Origin: Timburyella sp030842085
GTDB taxonomy: Bacteria; Bacillota; Clostridia; Oscillospirales; Acutalibacteraceae
Assembly: GCA_030842085.1 (NCBI GenBank)
Contig: JAUUSE010000001.1
Location: 38,289 to 102,288 of the forward strand
Length of the DNA stretch: 64,000 bases
Direction of reading: 5' to 3'
Numbering within the stretch: the stretch's first letter is position 1; each line of letters starts with the position of its first letter. Shown here piece after piece: positions 44,567-54,001 of the stretch. Made by a program: the position numbers and the translations under genes. Under the pieces are notes generated by a model. That model worked only from the letters and a program-made list of their open reading frames with translations, did not search any database and was not told the DNA's origin.

Positions 44567-46060
44567 TTGGATAAGAAAGAAATAATGGAATTGCTGGAAA
44601 AAGAGCCCAAGGACAACACTGAATATTCGGTCAGAAGAGAAAAACTGCTCAATGTGTATAAATCCGGCCGAATACCTTATGCGGCTAAGTTTGAGCGTAC
44701 GCATACTCTCAAACAGGCGACGGAGCTTGAGGTGGGAGATAAAACGGCTATATGCGGTAGAGTGGTGTCTAAACGCAGTTTTGGCAAGTTCATGTTTATG
44801 AATATACAGGATGTAAACGCTAAGATGCAAATAAGTCTTTCGCTGGGCGATTTGGGCGAAGATGAGTATAAATTTGCAAAGAATAATATAGACGTTGCCG
44901 ACTTTATAGGTGTCAGCGGCGAGATATATCTTACCAAAACAGGCGAGCTTACGGTAAAATGCTTCAGCGTAAAGCTCCTTTCAAAGGCGCTGCGTCCGCT
45001 GCCGGAAAAATGGCACGGCCTGGAGGATACCGATTTGCGCTACCGCCAGAGATATCTCGACCTTATAGTCAACGAAGAGGTTAGGGACGTTTTTATAAAG
45101 CGCTCTAAGATAATATCTTATATACGCAATTATCTTGAGGAGAACGGATTTGTAGAGGTGGAGACGCCGCAGCTTCAGTCGGTGGCTTCGGGGGCTGTAG
45201 CCCGTCCGTTTATAACAAAGCACAACACGCTGGACAAGGATTTTTATCTGAGAATAGCGCCGGAGCTGTATCTTAAGCAGGTGGTCGCCGGCGGCTTTGA
45301 CAGGGTGTTTGAGATAGGCAAAAATTTCCGCAACGAGGGTATGGACGCCTCTCATCTGCAGGAGTTCACGATGCTTGAATGGTATGCCGCTTATTGGGAC
45401 TTTGAGGATAATATAAAATTCTCCGAGGGACTTATAAAGGGGCTTGTACAGAGCGTAACGGGCGGCACTAAGATTAAGTTCGGCGATGATGAAATAGAGT
45501 TCGGCGGCGACTGGACGAGGATAGATTATACAAAAGCGATGAGCGACCTTTTAGGCGAGGATGTGTTGAGCTTTACCGAAACGGCGGAGCTTAAAAGTGC
45601 GATTGAGTCTAAAAATCTGCTGGAAAAGGCGGATTTAGACAAGTGCAAGTCGGTGCCGTCGCTTATAGACATGCTGTTTAAGCGCAGACTGCGTCCGTCA
45701 ATAATACAGCCGACGGTGCTGTACAATTATCCTGCCTGTCTTATTCCGCTGGCCCGCAGGAATGATGAAAATTCCAATATTATCGACATGTTCCAGGTAG
45801 TTGTATCCGGCTGGGAGCTTATGAAAGCTTATTCAGAGCTGGTTGACCCCATCATACAGCGAGAGGCGTTTTATGAGCAGCTGCGCAATCGCAATGCCGG
45901 CGACGACGAGGCGATGGATATTGACGAGGCGTTTGTAACGGCTATGGAGCATGGCATGCCTCCCATGTCCGGCTTGGGAATGGGTATAGACCGTCTTGCG
46001 GCAATTATTTGCAATCAGCCGACACTGAGGGATGTTATACTCTTCCCGCTCGTTAAATAG
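44567..46060 (+). CDS. lysS: lysine-tRNA ligase, class II
   Basis: The 497-residue enzyme charges tRNA(Lys). An N-terminal OB-fold anticodon domain (about 60-150, AICGRVVSKRSFGKFMFM) precedes the class II catalytic core: motif 1 near YIRNYLEENGFVEVETP, motif 2 FEIGKNFRNEGMDASHLQEF and motif 3 GLGMGIDRLA. The length is normal. The TTG start is supported by GGGAGG eight bases upstream. nadE follows by 111 bp. Confidence 0.97.
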   Translation: MDKKEIMELLEKEPKDNTEYSVRREKLLNVYKSGRIPYAAKFERTHTLKQATELEVGDKTAICGRVVSKRSFGKFMFMNIQDVNAKMQISLSLGDLGEDEYKFAKNNIDVADFIGVSGEIYLTKTGELTVKCFSVKLLSKALRPLPEKWHGLEDTDLRYRQRYLDLIVNEEVRDVFIKRSKIISYIRNYLEENGFVEVETPQLQSVASGAVARPFITKHNTLDKDFYLRIAPELYLKQVVAGGFDRVFEIGKNFRNEGMDASHLQEFTMLEWYAAYWDFEDNIKFSEGLIKGLVQSVTGGTKIKFGDDEIEFGGDWTRIDYTKAMSDLLGEDVLSFTETAELKSAIESKNLLEKADLDKCKSVPSLIDMLFKRRLRPSIIQPTVLYNYPACLIPLARRNDENSNIIDMFQVVVSGWELMKAYSELVDPIIQREAFYEQLRNRNAGDDEAMDIDEAFVTAMEHGMPPMSGLGMGIDRLAAIICNQPTLRDVILFPLVK

Positions 46061-46171
46061 CGGCGGTACAGCATATTTCCCGGAAAATAAAATGGACTGT
46101 CGGCCGATGCAGCGTAAGAATTTATGACTACGGCATATGATAACACTCAAGCAGCAAATGGAGAGAAAATT

Positions 46172-46900
46172 ATGAGAGATTATGCAAAAGAGCTTAAAGA
46201 CAGAGTAGAATTTATAAAGGGCATGCTGAAATCCAGCGGGTGCAGCGGCGTTGTATATGGCAACAGCGGCGGCAAGGACAGCGCGCTGGTAGGCATACTC
46301 TGCAAGAAAGCGACGGACAATGTGTTGGGCGTTATTATGCCCTGCCAGAGCAAGCAAAATTTTGGCTCAGATATGAGCGATGCGCTTAAGGTAGCCGAGA
46401 AGTTCTGCATAGAGACGGTAACGGTAGATATAAGCAACGTAAAATCTGAGATATGCGGTGCGATTGAAAAGGTCGGCAAAATAACCGATGCGGCCGGCGT
46501 AAACATAGCACCGCGGCTGAGGATGACGACGCTGTATGCAATAGCGCAGTCGCGCGGCGCGCTTGTGGCGGGTACCGGTAACCGCAGCGAAGGATATATG
46601 GGCTATTTTACTAAATGGGGCGACGGCGCTTATGACTTTAATCCCATTGCGGATTTAACGGTTACGGAAATATATGAGTTTCTGCGCTTTTTAGACGCGC
46701 CGAGTGAAATCATTGAAAAAGCGCCATCTGCCGGACTTTACGACGGTCAGACGGATGAGCAGGATATGGGCATATCATATGCGGCTATAGACAAATATAT
46801 TTTAACGGGCGAAGGAAAGCCTGAGGAAATAGAGAAAATTGAGGCGGCGCATAAACGGAGTCTGCACAAGCTTAATCCGTCGGCAAAATACGGCGGATAA
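46172..46900 (+). CDS. nadE: NAD+ synthase, ammonia-dependent
   Basis: The 242-residue protein adenylates and amidates deamido-NAD to NAD+. The PP-loop is NSGGKDSALVG (residues 31-41), with GTGNRSEGYMGYFTKWGDG and the C-terminal substrate loop following. The length and the absence of a nitrilase-type glutaminase domain indicate the ammonia-using form. The ATG at 46172 follows GGAG by eight bases; an upstream ATG at 46124 is less likely. A terminator follows. Confidence 0.94.
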   Translation: MRDYAKELKDRVEFIKGMLKSSGCSGVVYGNSGGKDSALVGILCKKATDNVLGVIMPCQSKQNFGSDMSDALKVAEKFCIETVTVDISNVKSEICGAIEKVGKITDAAGVNIAPRLRMTTLYAIAQSRGALVAGTGNRSEGYMGYFTKWGDGAYDFNPIADLTVTEIYEFLRFLDAPSEIIEKAPSAGLYDGQTDEQDMGISYAAIDKYILTGEGKPEEIEKIEAAHKRSLHKLNPSAKYGG

Positions 46901-46923
46901 ATGCCAGCAATGACGATGCGCCT

Positions 46924-46954
46924 CGGACGCCTTAAGCAGGCGTCCGTTTTTGTT
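46924..46954 (+). terminator. terminator of nadE
   Basis: An 8-bp perfect stem CGGACGCC/GGCGTCCG with a 7-base loop and TTTTTGTTT, 24 bases after the stop. Confidence 0.9.
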
Positions 46955-47458
46955 TGCTTTAATGGCAAAACTTCGCATCGGCCACCGGCAGAGCAAAACG
47001 GCCGGCCTGCAGAAGAAAAGCAATGACTGCGGACATGCTGAGCGCCGCTGAACTCTCTTGTGCCTGGCTGGTGCGCTGAAATCTAATAAGAAAACTAATA
47101 ATATAAATTTGCAAAATATTAAGCAATATAGCATTGGAGCTTTACCGCTGCTTGTGCGGCGGATGCATAAGTGGTATTTGCAAAAGTGCTTGGGCAAAAG
47201 TTTAGAGCGCAGACTATTACAGCGGCAGTTTTTCTACCTTTTACTCAGGGCCAATATATTTATACGCGTTTTAAAAGCTACTTCATTTCAGAAAATTTTG
47301 GATGCACAAAATGACAAATTTAAGATAATAAATATCAGATATTTAAACTGAATTTTTTGTTCTTTGACGTGTAAGCTCTTACATGTTAAAATTGCCGTAA
47401 TTACGCCTTTAAACCACCTTATTTTTGACATAATAATTACAAGTAAATGCGTTGCTTT
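46955..47458. other. intergenic before the polyamine locus
   Basis: A 97-codon frame at 47058-47351 has no convincing ribosome site or family resemblance and I leave it uncalled. A second TTGACA at 47425-47430 lacks a matching -10. Confidence 0.5.
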
Positions 47459-47486
47459 TTGACATAAAAGATGCTATTATTAAAAT
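47459..47486 (+). promoter_or_regulatory. promoter of speD-speA
   Basis: A consensus TTGACA (47459-47464) and TAAAAT (47481-47486) with a 16-base spacer, about 20 bases before speD. Confidence 0.65.
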
Positions 47487-47506
47487 AATTTATTTAGAAG
47501 GCTGTG

Positions 47507-48319
47507 ATGTTAGTATTGGCAAAAAAGCTCACATTGTATGGTTTTAACAACCTCACTAAAACATTAAGTTTTAATATATATGATATATGCTACGCGAAAA
47601 GCGAGCGAGAACAGAGAGATTATATATCATATATAGACGAGCAATACAATTCGGAGCGACTTACCAACATCCTGTGCAAGGTAACTGAGATTATCGGCGC
47701 AAGTGTGCTCAATATATCAAAGCAGGATTATGAGCCGCAGGGCGCTTCAGTAACGGTGCTTATAAAGGACCAGACTCGTCCTATAGCGCAAAAGCACGCG
47801 ACGGACGAACCGGAAACAATAGTCGCACATCTTGACAAAAGCCATGTTACGGTGCACACTTTTCCGGAATATCATCCCGACAACGCGATAGCCACTTTCC
47901 GCGTTGATATAGACGTGTCCACCTGCGGCACCATATCTCCGCTTAACGCGCTGGACTATCTTATCGGCAGCTTTGACTCGGATATTATCACTATAGATTA
48001 CAGGGTGCGCGGCTTTACGCGTTCGCTCGACGGCAAAAAGCTGTTTATGGACCACGATATACGCTCCATTCAGGACTATATTGCCGACAAGACGCTGACT
48101 AAATACGACGCCATAGATGTAAACGTATATCAGTCGAACATATTCCACACAAAAATGCTGATAAAGGAAATAGAGCTTCAGAACTATTTGTTTAACAAGG
48201 ACATATACGAGGTGCCGCCTAAGCGCCGATTGGAGATAACCGACAGCTTAAGGCGCGAGATGATAGAGATATTCAGCGGAATGAATATATATGACACCGA
48301 CTTTGGAGGCGTGGAATGA
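47507..48319 (+). CDS. speD: S-adenosylmethionine decarboxylase proenzyme, E. coli type
   Basis: The 270-residue protein is a long (class 1A-like) AdoMet decarboxylase. It processes itself between K111 and S112 (HLDKSHVTVH), and the new Ser becomes the pyruvoyl cofactor. Family signatures are YGFNNLTKTLSFNIYDICYA, QDYEPQGASVT, STCGTISPLNALDYL and DYRVRGFTR. It makes the aminopropyl donor decarboxylated AdoMet. The ATG at 47507 lies behind AAGG; a GTG just before and a TTG three codons later are alternatives. It overlaps speA by four bases (ATGA). Confidence 0.96.
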   Translation: MLVLAKKLTLYGFNNLTKTLSFNIYDICYAKSEREQRDYISYIDEQYNSERLTNILCKVTEIIGASVLNISKQDYEPQGASVTVLIKDQTRPIAQKHATDEPETIVAHLDKSHVTVHTFPEYHPDNAIATFRVDIDVSTCGTISPLNALDYLIGSFDSDIITIDYRVRGFTRSLDGKKLFMDHDIRSIQDYIADKTLTKYDAIDVNVYQSNIFHTKMLIKEIELQNYLFNKDIYEVPPKRRLEITDSLRREMIEIFSGMNIYDTDFGGVE

Positions 48320-49767
48320 GCCGCCTCAGTCAGAGCAGCGCGCCCATTTATGAAGCGCTGAAGAAGTACAGGGCGGACAGGGTAGTCCCGTTTGATGTGC
48401 CGGGTCATAAGGGCGGCAAGGGAACGCCGGAGCTTACGAAGTTTTTGGGTCAGGACTGCCTCAAGGCAGATGTTAACTCAATGAAGCCGCTGGACAATTT
48501 AACGCATCCGGTATCCGTTATAAAGGATGCGGAAAGCCTTGCAGCCGATGCTTTCGGCGCCGCGCAGGCATTTTTTATGGTGGGCGGAACAACATCGGCG
48601 GTGCAGGCGATGATATTTGCAGCCGTCGGTGAAGGCGATAAGATTATAATGCCGCGCAATGTGCACCGCAGCGCCATAAACGCGCTGGTTATAAACGGCG
48701 CGGTGCCGGTATATGTAAATCCTGGGTCAGATAAACGGCTGGGCATACCGCTCGGCATGTCGCCGGACGACGTTAAGGCGGCGATTGAGCAGAACAGGGA
48801 CGCAAAGGCGGTTTTTATAAATAATCCCACATATTACGGCATATGCTCGGACATTGCGGGCATAACAAAAATGGCGCATGAAGCGGGAATGCTGGTGCTG
48901 GCGGATGAGGCGCACGGCACGCATTTCTATTTTGGCGAGGGATTTCCCATGCCTGCAATGGCAGCGGGCGCTGACTTAGCCGCTATAAGCATGCATAAAA
49001 CGGGCGGCTCGCTGACGCAGAGCTCGATACTGCTGTCGGGCGGCAGCCTGGATGCGGGGTATCTGCGTCAGGTGATAAATTTAACGCAGACGACGAGCGC
49101 GTCATATTTGCTGCTGTCATCTCTTGACCTTGCCAGGAAAAACTTGGCGCTTAACGGCGATGGAATATTCCGCCGCACGGCTGAGTTGGCCGAATATGCA
49201 CGGGAGGAAATAAATGCTCTGGGCGGCTATTACGCTTTCAGCAAAGAGCTTATAAATTGCAAATCGGTTTATGATTTTGACATTACCAAGCTTTCGGTGC
49301 ACACCCGCGATATCGGTCTCGCCGGCATTGAGGTGTACGATTTGCTGCGCGATGAATACGGCATACAAATAGAGTTCGGCGACATAGGCAACATACTTGC
49401 CATAATATCTGCCGGCGACCGCAATCTTGATATAGAGCGGCTGGTGGGCGCTCTGTCGGAAATAAAACGGTTGTACACACGCGATAAGGCGGGAATGTTT
49501 GACCATGAATATATTAATCCCACGGTTATAATGCCGCCTAAAAAGGCTTTTTACAGCAAAAAGACAATGCTGCCCATAGATAAAACTGTCGGAAGAATAT
49601 GCGGCGAGTTTGTCATGTGCTATCCGCCGGGAATACCTATTTTAGCGCCGGGCGAGATGATAACGCAGGAGACGCTGGAATATATAAAATATGCCAAGGC
49701 AAAGGGCTGCCTTATGACGGGTCCGCAGGATATGGAAATAGAGCGCCTTAACGTAGTTGAGGAGTAA
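48316..49767 (+). CDS. speA: arginine decarboxylase, PLP fold I (Orn/Lys/Arg decarboxylase family)
   Basis: The 483-residue enzyme belongs to the short Gram-positive type (B. subtilis SpeA-like). PLP is bound by K228 in SMHKTGGSLTQSS, with DEAHGTHFYFG just before and the N-terminal VPGHKGGKGTPE signature. The C-terminal domain ends with CYPPGIPILAPGE. It probably makes agmatine from arginine; lysine or ornithine activity cannot be excluded by sequence. The start overlaps the speD stop, and speE-speB downstream support a polyamine role. Confidence 0.9.
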   Translation: MSRLSQSSAPIYEALKKYRADRVVPFDVPGHKGGKGTPELTKFLGQDCLKADVNSMKPLDNLTHPVSVIKDAESLAADAFGAAQAFFMVGGTTSAVQAMIFAAVGEGDKIIMPRNVHRSAINALVINGAVPVYVNPGSDKRLGIPLGMSPDDVKAAIEQNRDAKAVFINNPTYYGICSDIAGITKMAHEAGMLVLADEAHGTHFYFGEGFPMPAMAAGADLAAISMHKTGGSLTQSSILLSGGSLDAGYLRQVINLTQTTSASYLLLSSLDLARKNLALNGDGIFRRTAELAEYAREEINALGGYYAFSKELINCKSVYDFDITKLSVHTRDIGLAGIEVYDLLRDEYGIQIEFGDIGNILAIISAGDRNLDIERLVGALSEIKRLYTRDKAGMFDHEYINPTVIMPPKKAFYSKKTMLPIDKTVGRICGEFVMCYPPGIPILAPGEMITQETLEYIKYAKAKGCLMTGPQDMEIERLNVVEE

Positions 49768-50098
49768 CTGATATCTGCATGCGCGGCCGATGTATTAAGC
49801 TTGTTTTACGGCGTGTAAATCCCGCAGAAATATCCGCCATGCGTTTTTTCAGCGGCGCTTAAGCCGATGCTTGTGACAGAAGTGTGCGGCGCGCGGGAGA
49901 ACGCCGCCTTTTAGCTTGCGACAACACCCTTTACTTTATGGCATTATATTAGGAGTTATATTGGTCATATCTCAGCGCATGAAGCTGGGCCGCCGGCTGG
50001 TGATATAATAAAACCGCTGCGCTGAAAAAGCGGCGCGCCAGAAGCGGTATATTCGGTATCCGCCGTTTACGGCGGTGAGGCATAGAGGAGATGTTTTT
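49768..50098. other. intergenic between speA and speE
   Basis: A short stem GCGGCG/CGCCGC (49886-49907) followed by CTTTT is a weak terminator candidate. No gene is seen in the 331 bases. Confidence 0.45.
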
Positions 50099-50944
50099 AT
50101 GGAGCTTTGGTTTACCGAGGACCATACAAAAGACGTAAAGTTTTCCATACGCGTAGATAAGCAGCTTTATACCGGAGAGAGTAAATTTCAGAAAATAGAG
50201 GTGCTGAGCACACCGGAATTTGGCCGCGTACTGGTTCTGGACGGCTTTATAATGCTTACTGAAAAGGACGAATACATCTATCATGAAATGATGGTTCATG
50301 TTCCAATGGCGGTTAATCCCGACATAAAAAACGTGCTGGTAATAGGAGCCGGTGACGGCGGAACCATACGCGAGCTTGTGCGATATAAATCCATTGAGAA
50401 GATTGACATGGTGGAGATAGACGAGCAGGTGGTGCGCGTGTGCAAAAGCTATCTGCCATTTACGGCCGGCAAGCTTGGCGACGACCGCGTTAACATCAAG
50501 TATGAAGATGGGCTTAAGTTTGTACGTACAAAGTCTGACGAATACGACCTTATTATTGTCGACTCTACCGACCCGTTTGGGCCGGGCGAGGGGCTGTTTA
50601 CAAAGGAGTTTTACGGCAACTGCTACAAGGCGCTTAAAGACAATGGCATACTTGTAAACCAGCATGAGAGTGTGTATTACGACTCATACCAGGATGAGGT
50701 GAAAAAGACGCACGCGCGGATAAAGGCGCATTTTCCTGTGTGCACGGTCTATCAGGCGCACATACCGACATATCCTTCCGGGCACTGGCTGTTCGGCTTT
50801 GCATCAAAAGGAATACACCCGACCGAGCGGCTTGACGATGAGCGTTGGAACAGTCTTGGCATAATTACGAGATATTATAACACCGATTTACATCGCGGCA
50901 GCTTCATGCTGCCCAACAATGTGAGGAGGCTGATATTCAATTGA
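50099..50944 (+). CDS. speE: spermidine synthase (aminopropyltransferase)
   Basis: The 281-residue protein transfers an aminopropyl group from decarboxylated AdoMet to putrescine, or possibly to agmatine. Signatures are GRVLVLDGFIMLTEKDEYIYHEM, the nucleotide loop VIGAGDGGTIREL, the acidic EIDEQVV and DSTDPFGPGEGLFTKEFY. The ATG at 50099 is preceded by GAGGAG eight bases upstream. The stop overlaps the speB start. Confidence 0.96.
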   Translation: MELWFTEDHTKDVKFSIRVDKQLYTGESKFQKIEVLSTPEFGRVLVLDGFIMLTEKDEYIYHEMMVHVPMAVNPDIKNVLVIGAGDGGTIRELVRYKSIEKIDMVEIDEQVVRVCKSYLPFTAGKLGDDRVNIKYEDGLKFVRTKSDEYDLIIVDSTDPFGPGEGLFTKEFYGNCYKALKDNGILVNQHESVYYDSYQDEVKKTHARIKAHFPVCTVYQAHIPTYPSGHWLFGFASKGIHPTERLDDERWNSLGIITRYYNTDLHRGSFMLPNNVRRLIFN

Positions 50945-51789
50945 ACAGCAATATTCATACATTCATAGGCTGCGACGCGTCGTTTGACGAGAGCGGGATA
51001 GTGATATTCGGCGCACCCTACGACAGCACGACTTCATACAGGCCGGGCGCGCGGTTCGGCCCGCCCAGCATAAGGAACGAGAGCTTCGGTATAGAGACAT
51101 ACAGCCCGTATATTGACAGAGACATTGCGGATTACAAAATATTTGACGCTGGCGACATAGAGTTGCCGTTTGGCGCGCCGGAACCGGCGCTTGACATGAT
51201 AGAGAACTTTGCCGCGCAGATTACAGCGGCCAAAAAGCTGCCCGTCATGATGGGCGGCGAGCACTTGGTAACGCTGGGCGCCGTCCGCGCCGCTGCAAAG
51301 GCGTATGATGGGCTGCATATTATTCAGTTTGACGCTCATGCTGATTTAAGAGACGATTATCTCGGCGCATCTCTTTCGCATGCAACGGTAATGCGCCGCT
51401 GCGGCGACATCATCGGGTACGGAAATATACACCAGTTCGGCATAAGAAGCGGCGACCGCGAGGAGTTCCGATTTGCTGAGCAGAACACCGACATGCATAA
51501 ATTCAGCCTTGATGATATAAACGGCGTTAAGGAAAAAATAGGCGATGCTCCTGTATACATAACCATAGACCTCGACGTGCTCGACCCGGCATATTTCCCG
51601 GGCACCGGCACGCCGGAAGCCGGCGGCGTTGATTTTTGTACGCTTATTTCAGCGCTTGACACTGTGTGCGGACTTAATGTGGTCGGGGCGGACATGACAG
51701 AGCTGTCGCCCATGTACGATTTGAGCGGTGCCTCCACGGCGCTTGCCTGCAAGCTTATGCGAGAACTGCTGCTCAGGCTTGTAAAATAA
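50941..51789 (+). CDS. speB: agmatinase-type ureohydrolase
   Basis: The 282-residue arginase-family enzyme holds a di-manganese site formed by GGEHLVTLG, DAHADLRDDY and DLDVLDPAYFPG. It releases urea from agmatine to give putrescine. N1-aminopropylagmatine is an alternative substrate, as in Thermus, and the tight coupling to speE leaves this open. The TTG start overlaps the speE stop (TTGA) with AGGAGG eleven bases upstream. It lacks the longer C-terminus of arginases. Confidence 0.93.
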   Translation: MNSNIHTFIGCDASFDESGIVIFGAPYDSTTSYRPGARFGPPSIRNESFGIETYSPYIDRDIADYKIFDAGDIELPFGAPEPALDMIENFAAQITAAKKLPVMMGGEHLVTLGAVRAAAKAYDGLHIIQFDAHADLRDDYLGASLSHATVMRRCGDIIGYGNIHQFGIRSGDREEFRFAEQNTDMHKFSLDDINGVKEKIGDAPVYITIDLDVLDPAYFPGTGTPEAGGVDFCTLISALDTVCGLNVVGADMTELSPMYDLSGASTALACKLMRELLLRLVK

Positions 51790-52071
51790 TTAGCAGCATG
51801 ATTTTTAAAGTTGGCTGCAGATGCGCGGCAAAAGCTAAAATTTTTTGGCGCGGTGGTATGAGAAGCATAAAGCGGGCGGATATTTATGCTGCCGGCAGGA
51901 ATTTAGCACTTTGTAAGACCTGCGCAGCCAAATTTACTCCTGCATACCGCCATGCCGCGGTGTAAAATCCAATTAAATTGCAGGAAGATTAAAATCCAAC
52001 TTTATTTAAGCACGGATATCGCAACCGATAAGCCGCGTTTGTAGATATTCATAGAAGCGTAGATATATTTA
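51790..52071. other. intergenic before the carboxynorspermidine dehydrogenase promoter
   Basis: No gene, repeat or clear terminator is seen after speB. Confidence 0.5.
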
Positions 52072-52100
52072 TTGACTAAAATAATGTGACAAAATATTGT
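52072..52100 (+). promoter_or_regulatory. promoter of the carboxynorspermidine dehydrogenase gene
   Basis: TTGACT (52072-52077) and TATTGT (52095-52100) are 17 bases apart, about 33 bases before the start, so this gene can be transcribed separately from speEB. Confidence 0.6.
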
Positions 52101-52132
52101 TTTAAACCAAATTTATTTGAGGAGTGATATAT

Positions 52133-53332
52133 ATGGGAAGAGCGCTGATAATAGGCGCCGGCGGCGTAGCCGGTGTGGCGGCACACAAATGCTGCCAGAA
52201 CAGTGACATATTCAGCGAGATAATGATAGCCAGCCGCACAAAATCCAAGTGCGACGCGCTTAAAGCGCAGCTTGACGGCGGCAAAACCAAGGTTGAAACG
52301 GCGCAGGTGGATGCTGACAATGTAAGCGAGCTTGTCACGCTCATAAACAGCTATAAGCCGGATATAGTAATAAATCTTGCGCTGCCGTATCAGGACTTAA
52401 CGATTATGGACGCCTGCCTTGCCTGCGGCGTGCATTATCTTGACACCGCTAATTACGAGCCGCCCGAGACGGCGAAGTTTGAATATAAATGGCAGTGGGA
52501 TTATCGTAAAAAATTTGAGAAAAAGGGAATATGCGCGCTGTTGGGATGCGGCTTTGACCCGGGAGTTACAGGCGTGTTCTCAGCGTTTGCGCAAAAGCAC
52601 TATTTTGATGAGATAAGCACCATAGATATACTTGACGCCAATGCCGGCGACCACGGCTACCCGTTTGCTACCAATTTTAATCCGGAAATAAACATACGCG
52701 AGGTTTCGGCGCCCGGCAGCTATTATGAGAACGGAAGATTTATCGAAACTCCGCCCATGGCCATTAAAAAGGTGTATGATTTCCCGCAGATTGGCGAAAG
52801 AGACATGTATCTTCTCCACCACGAAGAGATGGAGTCGCTGGCCCTTAATATAAAGGGAGTTAAGCGCATACGCTTCTTCATGACATTTTCAGAGCAATAT
52901 CTTACGCATCTGCGTGTGCTTCAGAATGTCGGCATGACGTCTATTGAGCCGATAGATTATGAGGGCATGAAGATTGTACCGCTTCAGTTTTTGAAGGCTG
53001 TACTGCCCGACCCGGCCTCCCTCGGCCCCCGCACAAAGGGCAAGACGAACATAGGCTGCATATTTACCGGCACCAAGGACGGCAAAGAGGTCCACTACTA
53101 TGTATATAATGTCTGCGACCATGAGCAGTGCTACAAAGAGGTCGGCTCGCAGGCGGTGTCGTATACAACCGGCGTACCGGCTATGATAGGTGCAAAACTC
53201 ATTATGACGGGCAAATGGGGCAAACCGGGCGTATATAATGTTGAGGAGTTCGACCCCGACCCGTTTATGGATGAGCTTAACAAAAACGGGCTGCCGTATC
53301 ATGAGGACTTCGAGCCGAAGTTGGTGGACTAG
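52133..53332 (+). CDS. carboxynorspermidine/carboxyspermidine dehydrogenase (saccharopine dehydrogenase family)
   Basis: The 399-residue enzyme opens with the Rossmann loop LIIGAGGVAGVAAHK and has the family segments NLALPYQDLTIMDACL, HYLDTANYE and GCGFDPGVTGVFSAFA. Carboxy(nor)spermidine dehydrogenase condenses a diamine with aspartate semialdehyde and reduces the product. The partner decarboxylase nspC follows, which makes this assignment stronger than lysine-type saccharopine dehydrogenase. GAGGAG lies eight bases before the ATG at 52133. Confidence 0.93.
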   Translation: MGRALIIGAGGVAGVAAHKCCQNSDIFSEIMIASRTKSKCDALKAQLDGGKTKVETAQVDADNVSELVTLINSYKPDIVINLALPYQDLTIMDACLACGVHYLDTANYEPPETAKFEYKWQWDYRKKFEKKGICALLGCGFDPGVTGVFSAFAQKHYFDEISTIDILDANAGDHGYPFATNFNPEINIREVSAPGSYYENGRFIETPPMAIKKVYDFPQIGERDMYLLHHEEMESLALNIKGVKRIRFFMTFSEQYLTHLRVLQNVGMTSIEPIDYEGMKIVPLQFLKAVLPDPASLGPRTKGKTNIGCIFTGTKDGKEVHYYVYNVCDHEQCYKEVGSQAVSYTTGVPAMIGAKLIMTGKWGKPGVYNVEEFDPDPFMDELNKNGLPYHEDFEPKLVD

Positions 53333-54001
53333 CTGCTTAAAATCTATTCTGCCTTAATAGATAGGTGCGGCTGCATGCCTGTGTCAGTGGATAAATTTTA
53401 GAAAGAGTGTAATTGTCAGCGCGTATGCGGGCCGACGGCGTGCTGCACGAACGGCTGATTTTTGCACAGGATTAAATATAAGCGCTGATGTAAACAAATT
53501 TGCTCTGGTGGAAGGAATTGTCAAGGCTTTTATCAAAAAATCTGTAAAAATCTGTAAAAATCGGTTTAGGCAGCGGCGGAGAAGAATTTATTAAGAGATA
53601 TTCCAAACGTGGCCGGCTCGCCGATTATACCGCCAGATGTTTTTGCATAAAGGCTGCGTATCAGCATTGCGGAGATGTGTTTTTGCCGGCAGCTTGTTTT
53701 CCTTTCGCAGGAGCTGCTGAAAACACCCGGACGCCCGCTTAGAGACGAATTTTATAAATATTTGTACTGTCCGCAGGCTGCGCGCAGATATATCTGCATA
53801 AGAGCTTTGCCACTAATATGATGCAAGCATGCGGCTGTCTGCATAGTAAGAAGACTAATTTCTATAAAGCATTTCAAAGAAATGTTTGAGCTGTCCATAG
53901 GCTGCGCCGGTAGGTATCTTTTAAGAAAAATTCCTAATTAATACATGCATCGGGAAGCTTTGCGCCGGATGATTTTTTTGGAATAGTTTTGGAGAGTTAA
54001 G
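53333..54001. other. 669-bp gap inside the polyamine locus, with diverged repeats
   Basis: No intact gene is seen. A short direct repeat AATCTGTAAA occurs at about 53538-53560. Two related segments, CTGTCCgcAGGCTGCGC near 53768 and CTGTCCatAGGCTGCGC near 53892, lie about 124 bp apart with similar flanks, which suggests a decayed repeat or gene. No promoter is evident for nspC. Confidence 0.45.

Noticed and set aside
47058..47351. 97-codon frame between nadE and speD
   Set aside because: It has no good ribosome site, an unlikely composition and no family resemblance.
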